Source of the DNA: Flavobacteriales bacterium
GTDB lineage: Bacteria; Bacteroidota; Bacteroidia; Flavobacteriales_D; Sanyastnellaceae
Assembly: GCA_015660615.1 (NCBI GenBank)
Contig: DQKQ01000095.1
Span: 1 to 11,724, forward strand
Direction: 5' to 3'
DNA: 11,724 bases
In this document: in pieces, positions 1 through 6,282 of the stretch
Numbering within the stretch: position 1 is the first letter of the stretch
Layout: every line of letters begins with the position of its first letter
The notes under the pieces: model-generated
Database searches by the model: none
The model's input: the letters and a program-made list of their open reading frames with translations, nothing else
What the model was told of the DNA's origin: nothing
Made by a program: the position numbers and the translations under genes

Positions 1-1905
1 TCCCCGGCCATCCAAATAACGGTCACAGATTTAAGCACTAGAGTGCAGTTAGTGCGGGAGCAAATGAGAGCCACTTTAGCTGAAGAATCTAACGTTATGT
101 TTAAGGAGGAAATACGAAAACACAAAATAACCCAGCAAAGTCTGATTAAGGCAGAAGAATTTAATAGATCTATTATAGAATCTTCTATTGACATGATTGT
201 AGCTTTTGATATGCAAGGAAATCTTCAGCAATACAACCATGCTTTTTCCGTGGAATTTGGGATAGAGCCAGGAAAAGAAAAATCAATAAACTACACGATG
301 TTTATTCCAATGAAGGATGAAATAAACGAAGTTGTGGAGGCCTTACAAACAAGGAGTTATTTTTCAGGAGAAGTTAATGGAAAGAGACTATCAGGAGAAG
401 TTTTCAGCATGTTTATTTCAGTTGCTATGATGAAAGATGGAACAGGCAAAGACATAGGCGCAATGGCTGTTGGAAGAGATATAACAGATTTGAAAATCAT
501 TGAGGAAGAATTAAAAAACAGCGAGGAAAAACACAGAGATATTTTAGATAATGCAACGGATATAATTTTTGTTGTGGATTCAGAAGGATATTTCACATAT
601 TCAAACCCGGCCTTTCATAAAAAACTAGGCTACACACAAAAATCATTAGCGAACACAACGATTAAACATGTTCTTAAAAACTTTCCTAAAAAAGGAAAAA
701 ACTGGATTAATGAGCTAGATGGTATTCAGAATGAATGTGTTTTTATTGATTCAAAAGGCGATGAGTTATCACTAATCGGAGGCTCTTCAGCCCAACATGA
801 TGAAAAAGGAAAACCTATAGGAATGAGGGGGATTTACCTGGACATCACAGAAATGAAACACCTTGAGCGCGATGCAAAAACCCAATCGGCAAAACTCGAG
901 TCAATCTTCAACTCAACCCAAAATTTAGTCATGTTTACTCTAAATGATGAAGATGAAATCACATCATTTAACGATAATTTTAAAAGGCTGATGAAGGCGT
1001 CGTTTGAAATTAAAGCAGAGTCTGGAATGCCCCTTAGTCCATTTTTAAAACTATTTCGTGATGAATCTTACAAAAGCCAAGTTAAACTATTCAAAACAGC
1101 TTTAAAAGGCAAGGCTGTTGATTTCGAACTACCATTAAAATATAAAAACAAAGAAATAAGGTGGTATCATATTTTTCTAAACCCGATTTCTAGCGATGTT
1201 AAACAAAACGAAATAAGCTGTATTGCTTATGACATATCTGAACGGATGGCTAAAGACGAAAGTATACGCTTAGCTTTAAAAGAGAAGGAAATTCTTCTGA
1301 AAGAAGTTCACCATAGAGTTAAGAATAATCTGCAGGTAATAAGTAGTTTAATGAGCCTTCAGAAGTCATTTGTAGACGACCCTAAATTGATACATATTCT
1401 TGAGGAAAGCCAAAGCAGAATTGCCACCATGAGTTATATTCACGAATCACTCTATAGAAACACAGACGTCTCTTCAATTAGCTTTGCTGAATATTTAGAA
1501 AGGTTGAGCGCGAACTTGATTAATAGCTACTCAACGCCAGATTGCGATGTTAAACTAAACACCTCATTAGAAGATGTGTTTCTTACACTAGATCAAGCAA
1601 TCCCTAGCGGATTAATTGTAAACGAACTGGTTTCAAATGCGCTTAAATATGCGTTTATTGGAAAAAAAGAAGGGACGATTATCCTTAGAGCTGCAAAGGT
1701 TTCTGGTAAAATAGAAATAGAAGTTAGCGACAATGGGATGGGGCTTCCAGAAAATTTTGAATTAAATAAAGGAGATTCTTTAGGGCTATACCTAATACAA
1801 GCGTTAGCAGAACAGTTAAATGCTGAGCTTGTTGTAAAAAGCACAGAGCAAGGAGAGGTAGGCAGCTCATTTTTAATTAGATTTGATGCACAAGTCTTAA
1901 AATAA
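1..1905 (+). CDS. Multi-PAS sensor histidine kinase, HisKA_2 type (5'-partial)
   Basis: This is a two-component sensor kinase that should autophosphorylate on His and pass phosphate to the response regulator just downstream. The frame is open from base 1, and the first 14 codons look like the end of a PAS domain (ITVTDLSTR), so the gene starts outside the window and the GTG at 43 is not the real start. Three further PAS-like domains follow at about bases 160-500, 530-870 and 890-1250, each ending in a DIT/DIS-type strand and joined by short coiled linkers. The dimerisation/phosphoacceptor motif EVHHRVKNNLQ lies at 1303-1335, and the likely phospho-His is the second H (1312-1314). The ATPase domain has an N box NELVSNALKYAF from 1621 and a G1 box DNGMGLP near 1729. 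No membrane segment is visible in this part, so sensing may be cytoplasmic, but the missing N-terminus could change that. The ligand is unknown. Confidence 0.93.
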   Translation, partial: SPAIQITVTDLSTRVQLVREQMRATLAEESNVMFKEEIRKHKITQQSLIKAEEFNRSIIESSIDMIVAFDMQGNLQQYNHAFSVEFGIEPGKEKSINYTMFIPMKDEINEVVEALQTRSYFSGEVNGKRLSGEVFSMFISVAMMKDGTGKDIGAMAVGRDITDLKIIEEELKNSEEKHRDILDNATDIIFVVDSEGYFTYSNPAFHKKLGYTQKSLANTTIKHVLKNFPKKGKNWINELDGIQNECVFIDSKGDELSLIGGSSAQHDEKGKPIGMRGIYLDITEMKHLERDAKTQSAKLESIFNSTQNLVMFTLNDEDEITSFNDNFKRLMKASFEIKAESGMPLSPFLKLFRDESYKSQVKLFKTALKGKAVDFELPLKYKNKEIRWYHIFLNPISSDVKQNEISCIAYDISERMAKDESIRLALKEKEILLKEVHHRVKNNLQVISSLMSLQKSFVDDPKLIHILEESQSRIATMSYIHESLYRNTDVSSISFAEYLERLSANLINSYSTPDCDVKLNTSLEDVFLTLDQAIPSGLIVNELVSNALKYAFIGKKEGTIILRAAKVSGKIEIEVSDNGMGLPENFELNKGDSLGLYLIQALAEQLNAELVVKSTEQGEVGSSFLIRFDAQVLK

Positions 1906-1912
1906 GATATAC

Positions 1913-2662
1913 ATGGCAATTAATATTCTAGTTACAGAAGATGAAATTATAGTGAGAAAGGATATTGAGAGATGTCTTACTCAGTTAGGGTATAATATTA
2001 TTGCCACTGCTGACAATGGCAAAGACGCTATTTCACTTGCTTTAAAACACAAGCCAGACATATGTCTTATGGATATTAAGATCAAGGGTGATATGAGCGG
2101 AATTGAAGCAGCCCAAGAGATAAAAAGCAACATTGATGTACCTGTAATATTTTTAACAGCCTATGCCGATGAAGACACCCTCTCTAAAGCAAAAATTGCT
2201 GAGCCACACGGATATATTCTCAAACCCTTCAAAGAGGCAGATATTCAAACCGCCATTGAGATGGCGCTTCACAAATACTCTAAAGAAAAAGAACTAAAGC
2301 AAGAAACCGATTTTCTTAGAAATTTAGCAGAGCATAATTCTGAGGCAGATTTTATTTTTGTGAAAAACAGAAGCCGCTTAATGCATGTTAAGAAAGATGA
2401 TTTGTTATTTATTGAAGCGCTAAAGGACTACGTTGTAATTCACACGAGCAAAGAAAGCTATACAATTCATAGCACAATGAAGGAGATAGAGCGCAAGCTC
2501 AGCGACAGTGTGTTTATGCGAGTTCACAGATCGTATATCATAAATCTAAATGCAATAGAGAGTATAAAATATTCTAATATCACAATTGTGGGTATGGATA
2601 AAGAAATCCCTATAGGAGGATCATATAAGGACGCTTTAGCAAGTAAAATCAACCTTTTATAG
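1913..2662 (+). CDS. LytTR-family DNA-binding response regulator
   Basis: This protein of 249 residues has an N-terminal receiver domain (about 1-120) and a C-terminal LytTR DNA-binding domain (about 145-245). Visible receiver residues are the acidic pair E9/D10, the phosphoacceptor D54 in LMDIK, T82 in LTAYAD and K104 in the KPF motif, so the receiver looks intact. The LytTR part shows the family signatures FIEALKDYVVIH and FMRVHRSYIINLNAI. It starts 7 bases after the kinase stop and is almost certainly its partner. LytTR regulators usually bind direct-repeat sites in promoters; no candidate site could be assigned here, because the promoter of this operon lies outside the window. The cotH gene follows after 14 bases, so it may be cotranscribed with the regulator rather than being its target. 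Confidence 0.95.
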   Translation: MAINILVTEDEIIVRKDIERCLTQLGYNIIATADNGKDAISLALKHKPDICLMDIKIKGDMSGIEAAQEIKSNIDVPVIFLTAYADEDTLSKAKIAEPHGYILKPFKEADIQTAIEMALHKYSKEKELKQETDFLRNLAEHNSEADFIFVKNRSRLMHVKKDDLLFIEALKDYVVIHTSKESYTIHSTMKEIERKLSDSVFMRVHRSYIINLNAIESIKYSNITIVGMDKEIPIGGSYKDALASKINLL

Positions 2663-2676
2663 AGAACTCTCTCAAG

Positions 2677-4590
2677 ATGCATTTGCGATTGGCTCACAGA
2701 TTTATTTTTCCTGTGCTGAGCTTATCCCCGATTTTTCATTCAGCCCAAACCACACAAATATCACCCTCCCAACCTCCCGGTTTCTACACATCGAATATTT
2801 CACTTACCCTAGAAACAAATTCAGAGGACACGATATATTACAGCTTGGACGGAAGCGTTCCCACTAAAGAGTCTTTCCTATTCATGCCAGGCGATTCAAT
2901 AGCCTTTCAAGATAAATCTCAAGAACCTAACTACTACTCTGAGTTTGTGACAACGCCAGATGTTTCCGTTTATGGTTACCCAATATGGGAATCACCAGAA
3001 GGGCTGCTTTCTAAAGGGAATATATTGAGATTCTGTTCTTATAAAAATGGTGAGATAAGTAGCTCAATCCAGAGCGGCACTTATTTTATTTTTTCCGAGG
3101 GACCTCAGAAATATGAACTACCTGTTATATCGCTGATAGTTGATGAAGAAGATTTTTTTAGCCAGGACTCAGGCGTATATATACCGGGCTTAAGCTTCGA
3201 CGAAGAGATTCCGGAGGCGACAGGAAATTATTACAAACGTGGTGATGCATGGGAAAGAAATGTGCACATAGAGTACTATAACGAAGCTGGAGAGCTTGGG
3301 TTTTCTCAGGATGCTGGTGTAAGAATACACGGGGGGGCAACACGAACGTCCTCTCAGAAATCCTTAAAATTTTATGCCAGGAGCAATTACGGAGACAGCC
3401 ATTTCAGCTACAAATTACTTCCAAACAATGAGAATGATGAGTACAAGAGATTTCTGCTCCAATCCTCTATGGGAGACTGGAGTAAAACAATAATAAAAGA
3501 CCCTCTCGCACATGAAATTTGTAGATCCCTGAACTTCGCAACGCAAGACTCTAGACCGGTTATAGTTTTTATTAATGGTGAATACTGGGGAGTCCAAACC
3601 ATACGCGACCGCATAGACAAATACTATCTCGAGTATAAAGAAGGCGCAGCTCATCAAGACTCCGTCACCCTACTCCATTCATTTAACAACCCAGAAGCAA
3701 TAGAGGGAGATGCAGAGGGGTTTACAGAGTTGTTAGAATTTATCGCTGAGAACGACATTGCTTTTGAGGAGAACTATAACTATCTGCTATCTCAAATAGA
3801 TATGGAGAACTATATTGACTACAATATTGCTGAAATTTTCTTATCGAATTATGATTGGCCGGGAAACAACATTAAATATTGGCGGGAATCAGATGGCAGC
3901 ACTAAATGGAGGGGGATATTTTTTGACATTGATGGAGGGCTATACAATTACAGGTATGATATGCTTGAACACTGCATACTGAATGACGATGAAGTTGTTT
4001 GGCCCAATAGCCCGCCTTCTACTTTTATATTTAGAAATCTATTGCGCAACGATAGATTTGTGTCTGAATTTATCTCGAGGTATGCAGATATTCTCAATTC
4101 AAACTTCTCCCTAAACACAATAATTAACAAAGCATCATTCTTTGTAGATCTTTACTCCTCAAGCATTTCAGAACATTCTGACAGATGGAATTTCCCCGAG
4201 AATGAAAACGCATGGAGAAATGACATTAACGAACATCTTTTAGAATTTTTAGAGAAACGACACTGCTATGCAGTAGAAAATTTATCTAACTTTTTTGATC
4301 TTTCGGATTTCCCTTTCGATTGTTGCTCTGAAGCAACATTCAACACTCTTTTAGCTTATCCAAATCCTAGCTCGGGGGAATTTTCGCTATTGAATATATC
4401 AGAAGAATCAATGTTTGGAATTGTGACGATTTCCACAACATCTGGATCAATAGTTTATTCTGAAGAAAGCGTGACGATTAGAGGTGGCGAAACACTAGAA
4501 TTAAGCAACCTAGATTTACCTAAAGGCATCTACATAGTTACCTTCCAAGGATCTCTAAAAGGTCAGAGCCTAAAACTTATTGTCTTTTAA
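2677..4590 (+). CDS. Secreted CotH-family protein with chitobiase-like domain and type IX sorting domain
   Basis: This protein of 637 residues begins with a signal peptide (about 1-23, cleavage near HSA|Q). Residues 28-140 resemble the chitobiase/beta-hexosaminidase C-terminal domain (PGFYTSN, IYYSLDGSVPT). The CotH kinase-like domain spans about 145-540. Its visible signatures are VRIHGGATR (215-223), KDPLAHEI (274-281), INGEYWGVQTIRDRID (299-314), NYDWPGNNIKYW (391-402) and FFDIDGG (415-421), whose Asp pair fits the metal-binding residues of CotH kinases. Residues 560-637 (YPNPSSGEF to the end) form a type A sorting domain for the type IX secretion system, so the protein is predicted to be exported and anchored or released at the cell surface. 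CotH is a spore-coat protein kinase in Bacillus; the role of the bacteroidete homologues is not established. The gene starts 14 bases after the response regulator. Kinase activity is an inference. Confidence 0.93.
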   Translation: MHLRLAHRFIFPVLSLSPIFHSAQTTQISPSQPPGFYTSNISLTLETNSEDTIYYSLDGSVPTKESFLFMPGDSIAFQDKSQEPNYYSEFVTTPDVSVYGYPIWESPEGLLSKGNILRFCSYKNGEISSSIQSGTYFIFSEGPQKYELPVISLIVDEEDFFSQDSGVYIPGLSFDEEIPEATGNYYKRGDAWERNVHIEYYNEAGELGFSQDAGVRIHGGATRTSSQKSLKFYARSNYGDSHFSYKLLPNNENDEYKRFLLQSSMGDWSKTIIKDPLAHEICRSLNFATQDSRPVIVFINGEYWGVQTIRDRIDKYYLEYKEGAAHQDSVTLLHSFNNPEAIEGDAEGFTELLEFIAENDIAFEENYNYLLSQIDMENYIDYNIAEIFLSNYDWPGNNIKYWRESDGSTKWRGIFFDIDGGLYNYRYDMLEHCILNDDEVVWPNSPPSTFIFRNLLRNDRFVSEFISRYADILNSNFSLNTIINKASFFVDLYSSSISEHSDRWNFPENENAWRNDINEHLLEFLEKRHCYAVENLSNFFDLSDFPFDCCSEATFNTLLAYPNPSSGEFSLLNISEESMFGIVTISTTSGSIVYSEESVTIRGGETLELSNLDLPKGIYIVTFQGSLKGQSLKLIVF

Positions 4591-4636
4591 AAAAGAATAG
4601 CCCCGCTAACTCAAAGTTATCAGGGCTTTCTTTTTT
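4589..4636. terminator. Bidirectional intrinsic terminator shared by cotH and tRNA-Cys
   Basis: An imperfect inverted repeat pairs AAAAAAGAA-T-AGCCC (from 4589) with GGGCTTTCTTTTTT (to 4636), and GCTAAC with GTTATC closer to the loop, enclosing a loop of about 5 bases (TCAAA). The A-run on one side and T-run on the other make it a U-tailed hairpin in both directions. It begins inside the cotH stop codon and lies 3 bases beyond the CCA end of the tRNA on the minus strand. Confidence 0.85.
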
Positions 4637-4639
4637 ATC

Positions 4640-4713
4640 TGGAGGTCCGAAGCGGATTCGAACCGCTGTAGCAGCTTTTGCAGAGCTGAGCCTAGCCGCT
4701 CGGCCATCGGACC
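4640..4713 (-). tRNA. tRNA-Cys (anticodon GCA), CCA end encoded
   Basis: Read on the minus strand, a cloverleaf folds: acceptor GGTCCGA (5' end at 4713) pairs with TCGGACC; the D arm contains GCCGAGCGGCTAGGC; the anticodon stem CAGCT/AGCTG holds loop CTGCAAA with anticodon GCA at 4679-4681; the T arm is GCGG-TTCGAAT-CCGC. The discriminator base is T, as expected for tRNA-Cys. CCA is encoded at 4640-4642. Length is 71 bases plus CCA. A terminator hairpin follows directly. Confidence 0.97.
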
Positions 4714-4722
4714 GTTACACCA

Positions 4723-4730
4723 CAAAGATA
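4723..4730 (-). promoter_or_regulatory. Putative -7 promoter box for tRNA-Cys
   Basis: The minus strand reads TATCTTTG, an exact match to the Bacteroidetes -7 consensus TAnnTTTG. It lies 9 bases upstream of the tRNA 5' end, which would give a leader of only a few bases. No good TTTG/TTG -33 box is visible 19-21 bases further upstream, so the call rests on the -7 box and its position. Confidence 0.5.
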
Positions 4731-4774
4731 CACAACTGAGAGTATAAGGCTGCACTCATTACTATCTTCGTTGC

Positions 4775-5518
4775 ATGAATTTCAAGAGATTAATACCTAA
4801 CGCCCTGACAATGGGTAATTTATTAGGGGGTGCCTATGTATGCTGGGAAGCAGCTTCAGGGGCTGACATAACAGACGGTAGAATAGCGGCGATTTGGTTG
4901 GCTGCGATGTTTTTTGATGTTTTAGACGGATGGGCTGCGAGGAAGCTGGAGGTGGAAGGCCCGATGGGTGTACAGTTAGATTCTTTAGCAGATCTTGTGA
5001 CGAGTGGGTTAGCCCCAGCCTTTGTTTCATATAGGCTGATTTGCGAAAGCGGGGCGTGTGATAGCTTAATGCTGAACGCCCTTCCCGCACTACTTGTAGT
5101 AGCTGCAGCGTATAGATTAGCTAGATATAACGTAAGCACCTCGGAAGAAGAGAATTCTGGGTTTTTTGAGGGGCTACCAGCTCCAGCAGCTGGATTATTT
5201 TGGATGGGGATGACGTTGTGGTGGGGAGCGGCCTATACGGGAAGTGATTATCAAATAAGAGTGATGCTTGTAGTTGCGTCCGTGGGCATGGTTATGTTCC
5301 CTCTTTTAATGGTGATTAAACGGCCTTTTTTCGGATTAAAAACATGGGGTAAAGACAAGACAATTGATGTGGTAAGAATGGGTCTTGGAGTGGGATTTAT
5401 CGCAGTTGCTATTGGAACGTGGATTGCTTGGGGAAATGCATACGCAGCGGTTTCGTTGTGTGTACTTTTGTACTCAAGTTTAGCACTCATATTTGCCCCG
5501 AAAGATATTACCTCATGA
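4775..5518 (+). CDS. pssA: CDP-diacylglycerol--serine O-phosphatidyltransferase
   Basis: This integral membrane enzyme makes phosphatidylserine from CDP-diacylglycerol and serine, the precursor of phosphatidylethanolamine. The 247-residue protein carries the complete CDP-alcohol phosphatidyltransferase signature D-x2-DG-x2-AR-x8-G-x3-D-x3-D: D48, D51, G52, A55, R56, G65, D69 and D73. The start of the protein, RLIPNALTMGNLLGG, is typical of PssA. Several hydrophobic segments follow (about 86-103, 133-152, 160-182 and 200-240), consistent with a membrane protein of usual PssA length. The start at 4775 is the natural one, since the conserved N-terminus begins within a few residues. Its stop overlaps the purS start (ATGA, 5515-5518), so the two are probably cotranscribed. 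Confidence 0.95.
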   Translation: MNFKRLIPNALTMGNLLGGAYVCWEAASGADITDGRIAAIWLAAMFFDVLDGWAARKLEVEGPMGVQLDSLADLVTSGLAPAFVSYRLICESGACDSLMLNALPALLVVAAAYRLARYNVSTSEEENSGFFEGLPAPAAGLFWMGMTLWWGAAYTGSDYQIRVMLVVASVGMVMFPLLMVIKRPFFGLKTWGKDKTIDVVRMGLGVGFIAVAIGTWIAWGNAYAAVSLCVLLYSSLALIFAPKDITS

Positions 5519-5769
5519 AATTTGTAGCAGAGATTGACATTATGCCCCTTCCGACACTTTTAGATCCTCAAGGAAAAGCTGTTGGTGGCACCATGAAGAG
5601 CATGGATCTTCCTGAGATAGTCGGTGTAAGAATAGGAAAACACGTGACTCTTGAAGTAGACGCCGCGGACAAAGCTATTGCCGAAGCTAAGGTTGTTGAA
5701 GCTTGTGAAAAGCTTCTTGTAAACCAAATAATGGAGGGCTTCACCTTCCGAGTAGAAGAGTCGAAGTAA
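5515..5769 (+). CDS. purS: Phosphoribosylformylglycinamidine synthase subunit PurS
   Basis: PurS is the small structural subunit that holds PurL and PurQ together in FGAM synthase, the fourth step of de novo purine synthesis. The 84-residue protein has the family signatures LLDPQGKAVGGTM (about 15-27), VGVRIGKHVTLEVDA (about 36-50) and ACEKLLVN (about 63-70), and the usual length. A longer frame opens at 5419, but its first 32 residues lie inside pssA and do not look like PurS, so the ATG at 5515 is chosen; it gives a 4-base ATGA overlap with pssA. PurS implies a genome with split PurL and PurQ proteins, neither of which is in this window. Pairing with pssA rather than with purQ/purL is the odd point. 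Confidence 0.93.
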   Translation: MKFVAEIDIMPLPTLLDPQGKAVGGTMKSMDLPEIVGVRIGKHVTLEVDAADKAIAEAKVVEACEKLLVNQIMEGFTFRVEESK

Positions 5770-5779
5770 ACGTCGCAAT

Positions 5780-5796
5780 TTGCTTTATTAAAGCAA
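5780..5796. other. Hairpin at the convergent purS / repeat-protein junction
   Basis: TTGCTTT and AAAGCAA form a perfect 7-bp inverted repeat around the 3-base loop ATT. It sits 11 bases past the purS stop and includes the stop codon of the minus-strand gene (5788-5790). No T-run follows on either strand, so it is at best a weak terminator or an RNA 3'-end stabiliser. Confidence 0.35.
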
Positions 5797-6282
5797 CCCA
5801 GCGGACAAAAGGAGAGCGAATAGTTCAGTATGTGATGGAGCGCCTTGTAATGTGGCGACGATATCAAAAGGGCTAATACTATTTTCTTTAAAGATGTTTA
5901 TCACATCTGGGTGTGATAAGTCGGGGCGAATCGTATATGCTATATCTAAAGGGAAATTACTATCTCCCACATAGATAACATCTTGCTCAAGAGTATATGT
6001 GATTGCATCTGTGAAGTATGAATCTCCGATGTGCAATTTCCCCTCCCTTAGAGTGTATGCAATATTAAAGGTGCTGGTTGAAAATCCAGAGTAAATTCTA
6101 TCGCGATCCACAGTATAAAGGATCTCACCCCTCCACCCATTTCCATTCCTGACGACCCCACCATCGATGTGGCAGATTACCTCATTCCATCGAAGAGATG
6201 TTGATGGGTATAAATATGTTGAGGTTTGGGCAAAAGAGCTAAGGGAAGCAATTGCAAGAGCACAAGTGAGGATTAAACGCAT
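5788..6282 (-). CDS. Small secreted protein of 20-residue tandem repeats, function unknown
   Basis: This protein of 164 residues has no function that I can name. It starts with a clear signal peptide (1-18, cleavage SFA|Q). The core, about residues 35-125, is a tandem repeat: tyrosines 56, 76, 96 and 116 are exactly 20 residues apart, each in an I-x-Y-T-[VLI] strand, and the Gly at 66, 86, 106 and Ser at 68, 88, 108 keep the same phase (IYVGDS, LHIGDS, IYSGFS). A more degenerate unit precedes them. This suggests a small all-beta fold; a similarity to the 4-fold beta-flower proteins is possible but unproven. The 40-residue tail is not repetitive. A longer frame runs to 6309, but the ATG at 6282 puts the signal peptide at the very N-terminus. 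It overlaps the end of the PLP-enzyme gene by 10 bases and is probably coexpressed with it. Confidence 0.85.
   Translation of the reverse strand: MRLILTCALAIASLSSFAQTSTYLYPSTSLRWNEVICHIDGGVVRNGNGWRGEILYTVDRDRIYSGFSTSTFNIAYTLREGKLHIGDSYFTDAITYTLEQDVIYVGDSNFPLDIAYTIRPDLSHPDVINIFKENSISPFDIVATLQGAPSHTELFALLLSAGLL
5908..6180 (-). repeat. Coding tandem repeat, 60-base (20-residue) period
   Basis: This segment encodes about four and a half units of the pattern I-x-Y-T-[VLI]-x4-[IL]-[YH]-x-G-x-S-x5. The amino-acid period is exactly 20 for the last four units and about 19 for the first, degenerate one. The DNA of the units has diverged, so this is an old protein repeat and not a recent DNA duplication. 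Confidence 0.85.

Noticed and set aside
43..1905. GTG at 43 as the start of the histidine kinase
   Set aside because: The frame stays open to base 1 and the residues before the GTG continue a PAS-domain end, so the gene starts upstream of the window.
3158..3657. Minus-strand open frames inside cotH
   Set aside because: They overlap each other and the conserved CotH motifs; no start context or family resemblance.
4763..4770. TATCTTCG as a -7 promoter box for pssA
   Set aside because: It differs from TAnnTTTG by one base, lies only a few bases from the ATG and has no -33 partner, so I did not list it as a feature.
4797..5139. Minus-strand frames of about 100 residues inside pssA
   Set aside because: They are antisense shadows of a well-conserved gene, and they have no domain signature of their own.
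5419..5514. N-terminal extension of purS by 32 residues
   Set aside because: It lies within pssA in another frame, has no PurS-like sequence, and the ATG at 5515 matches the family start exactly.
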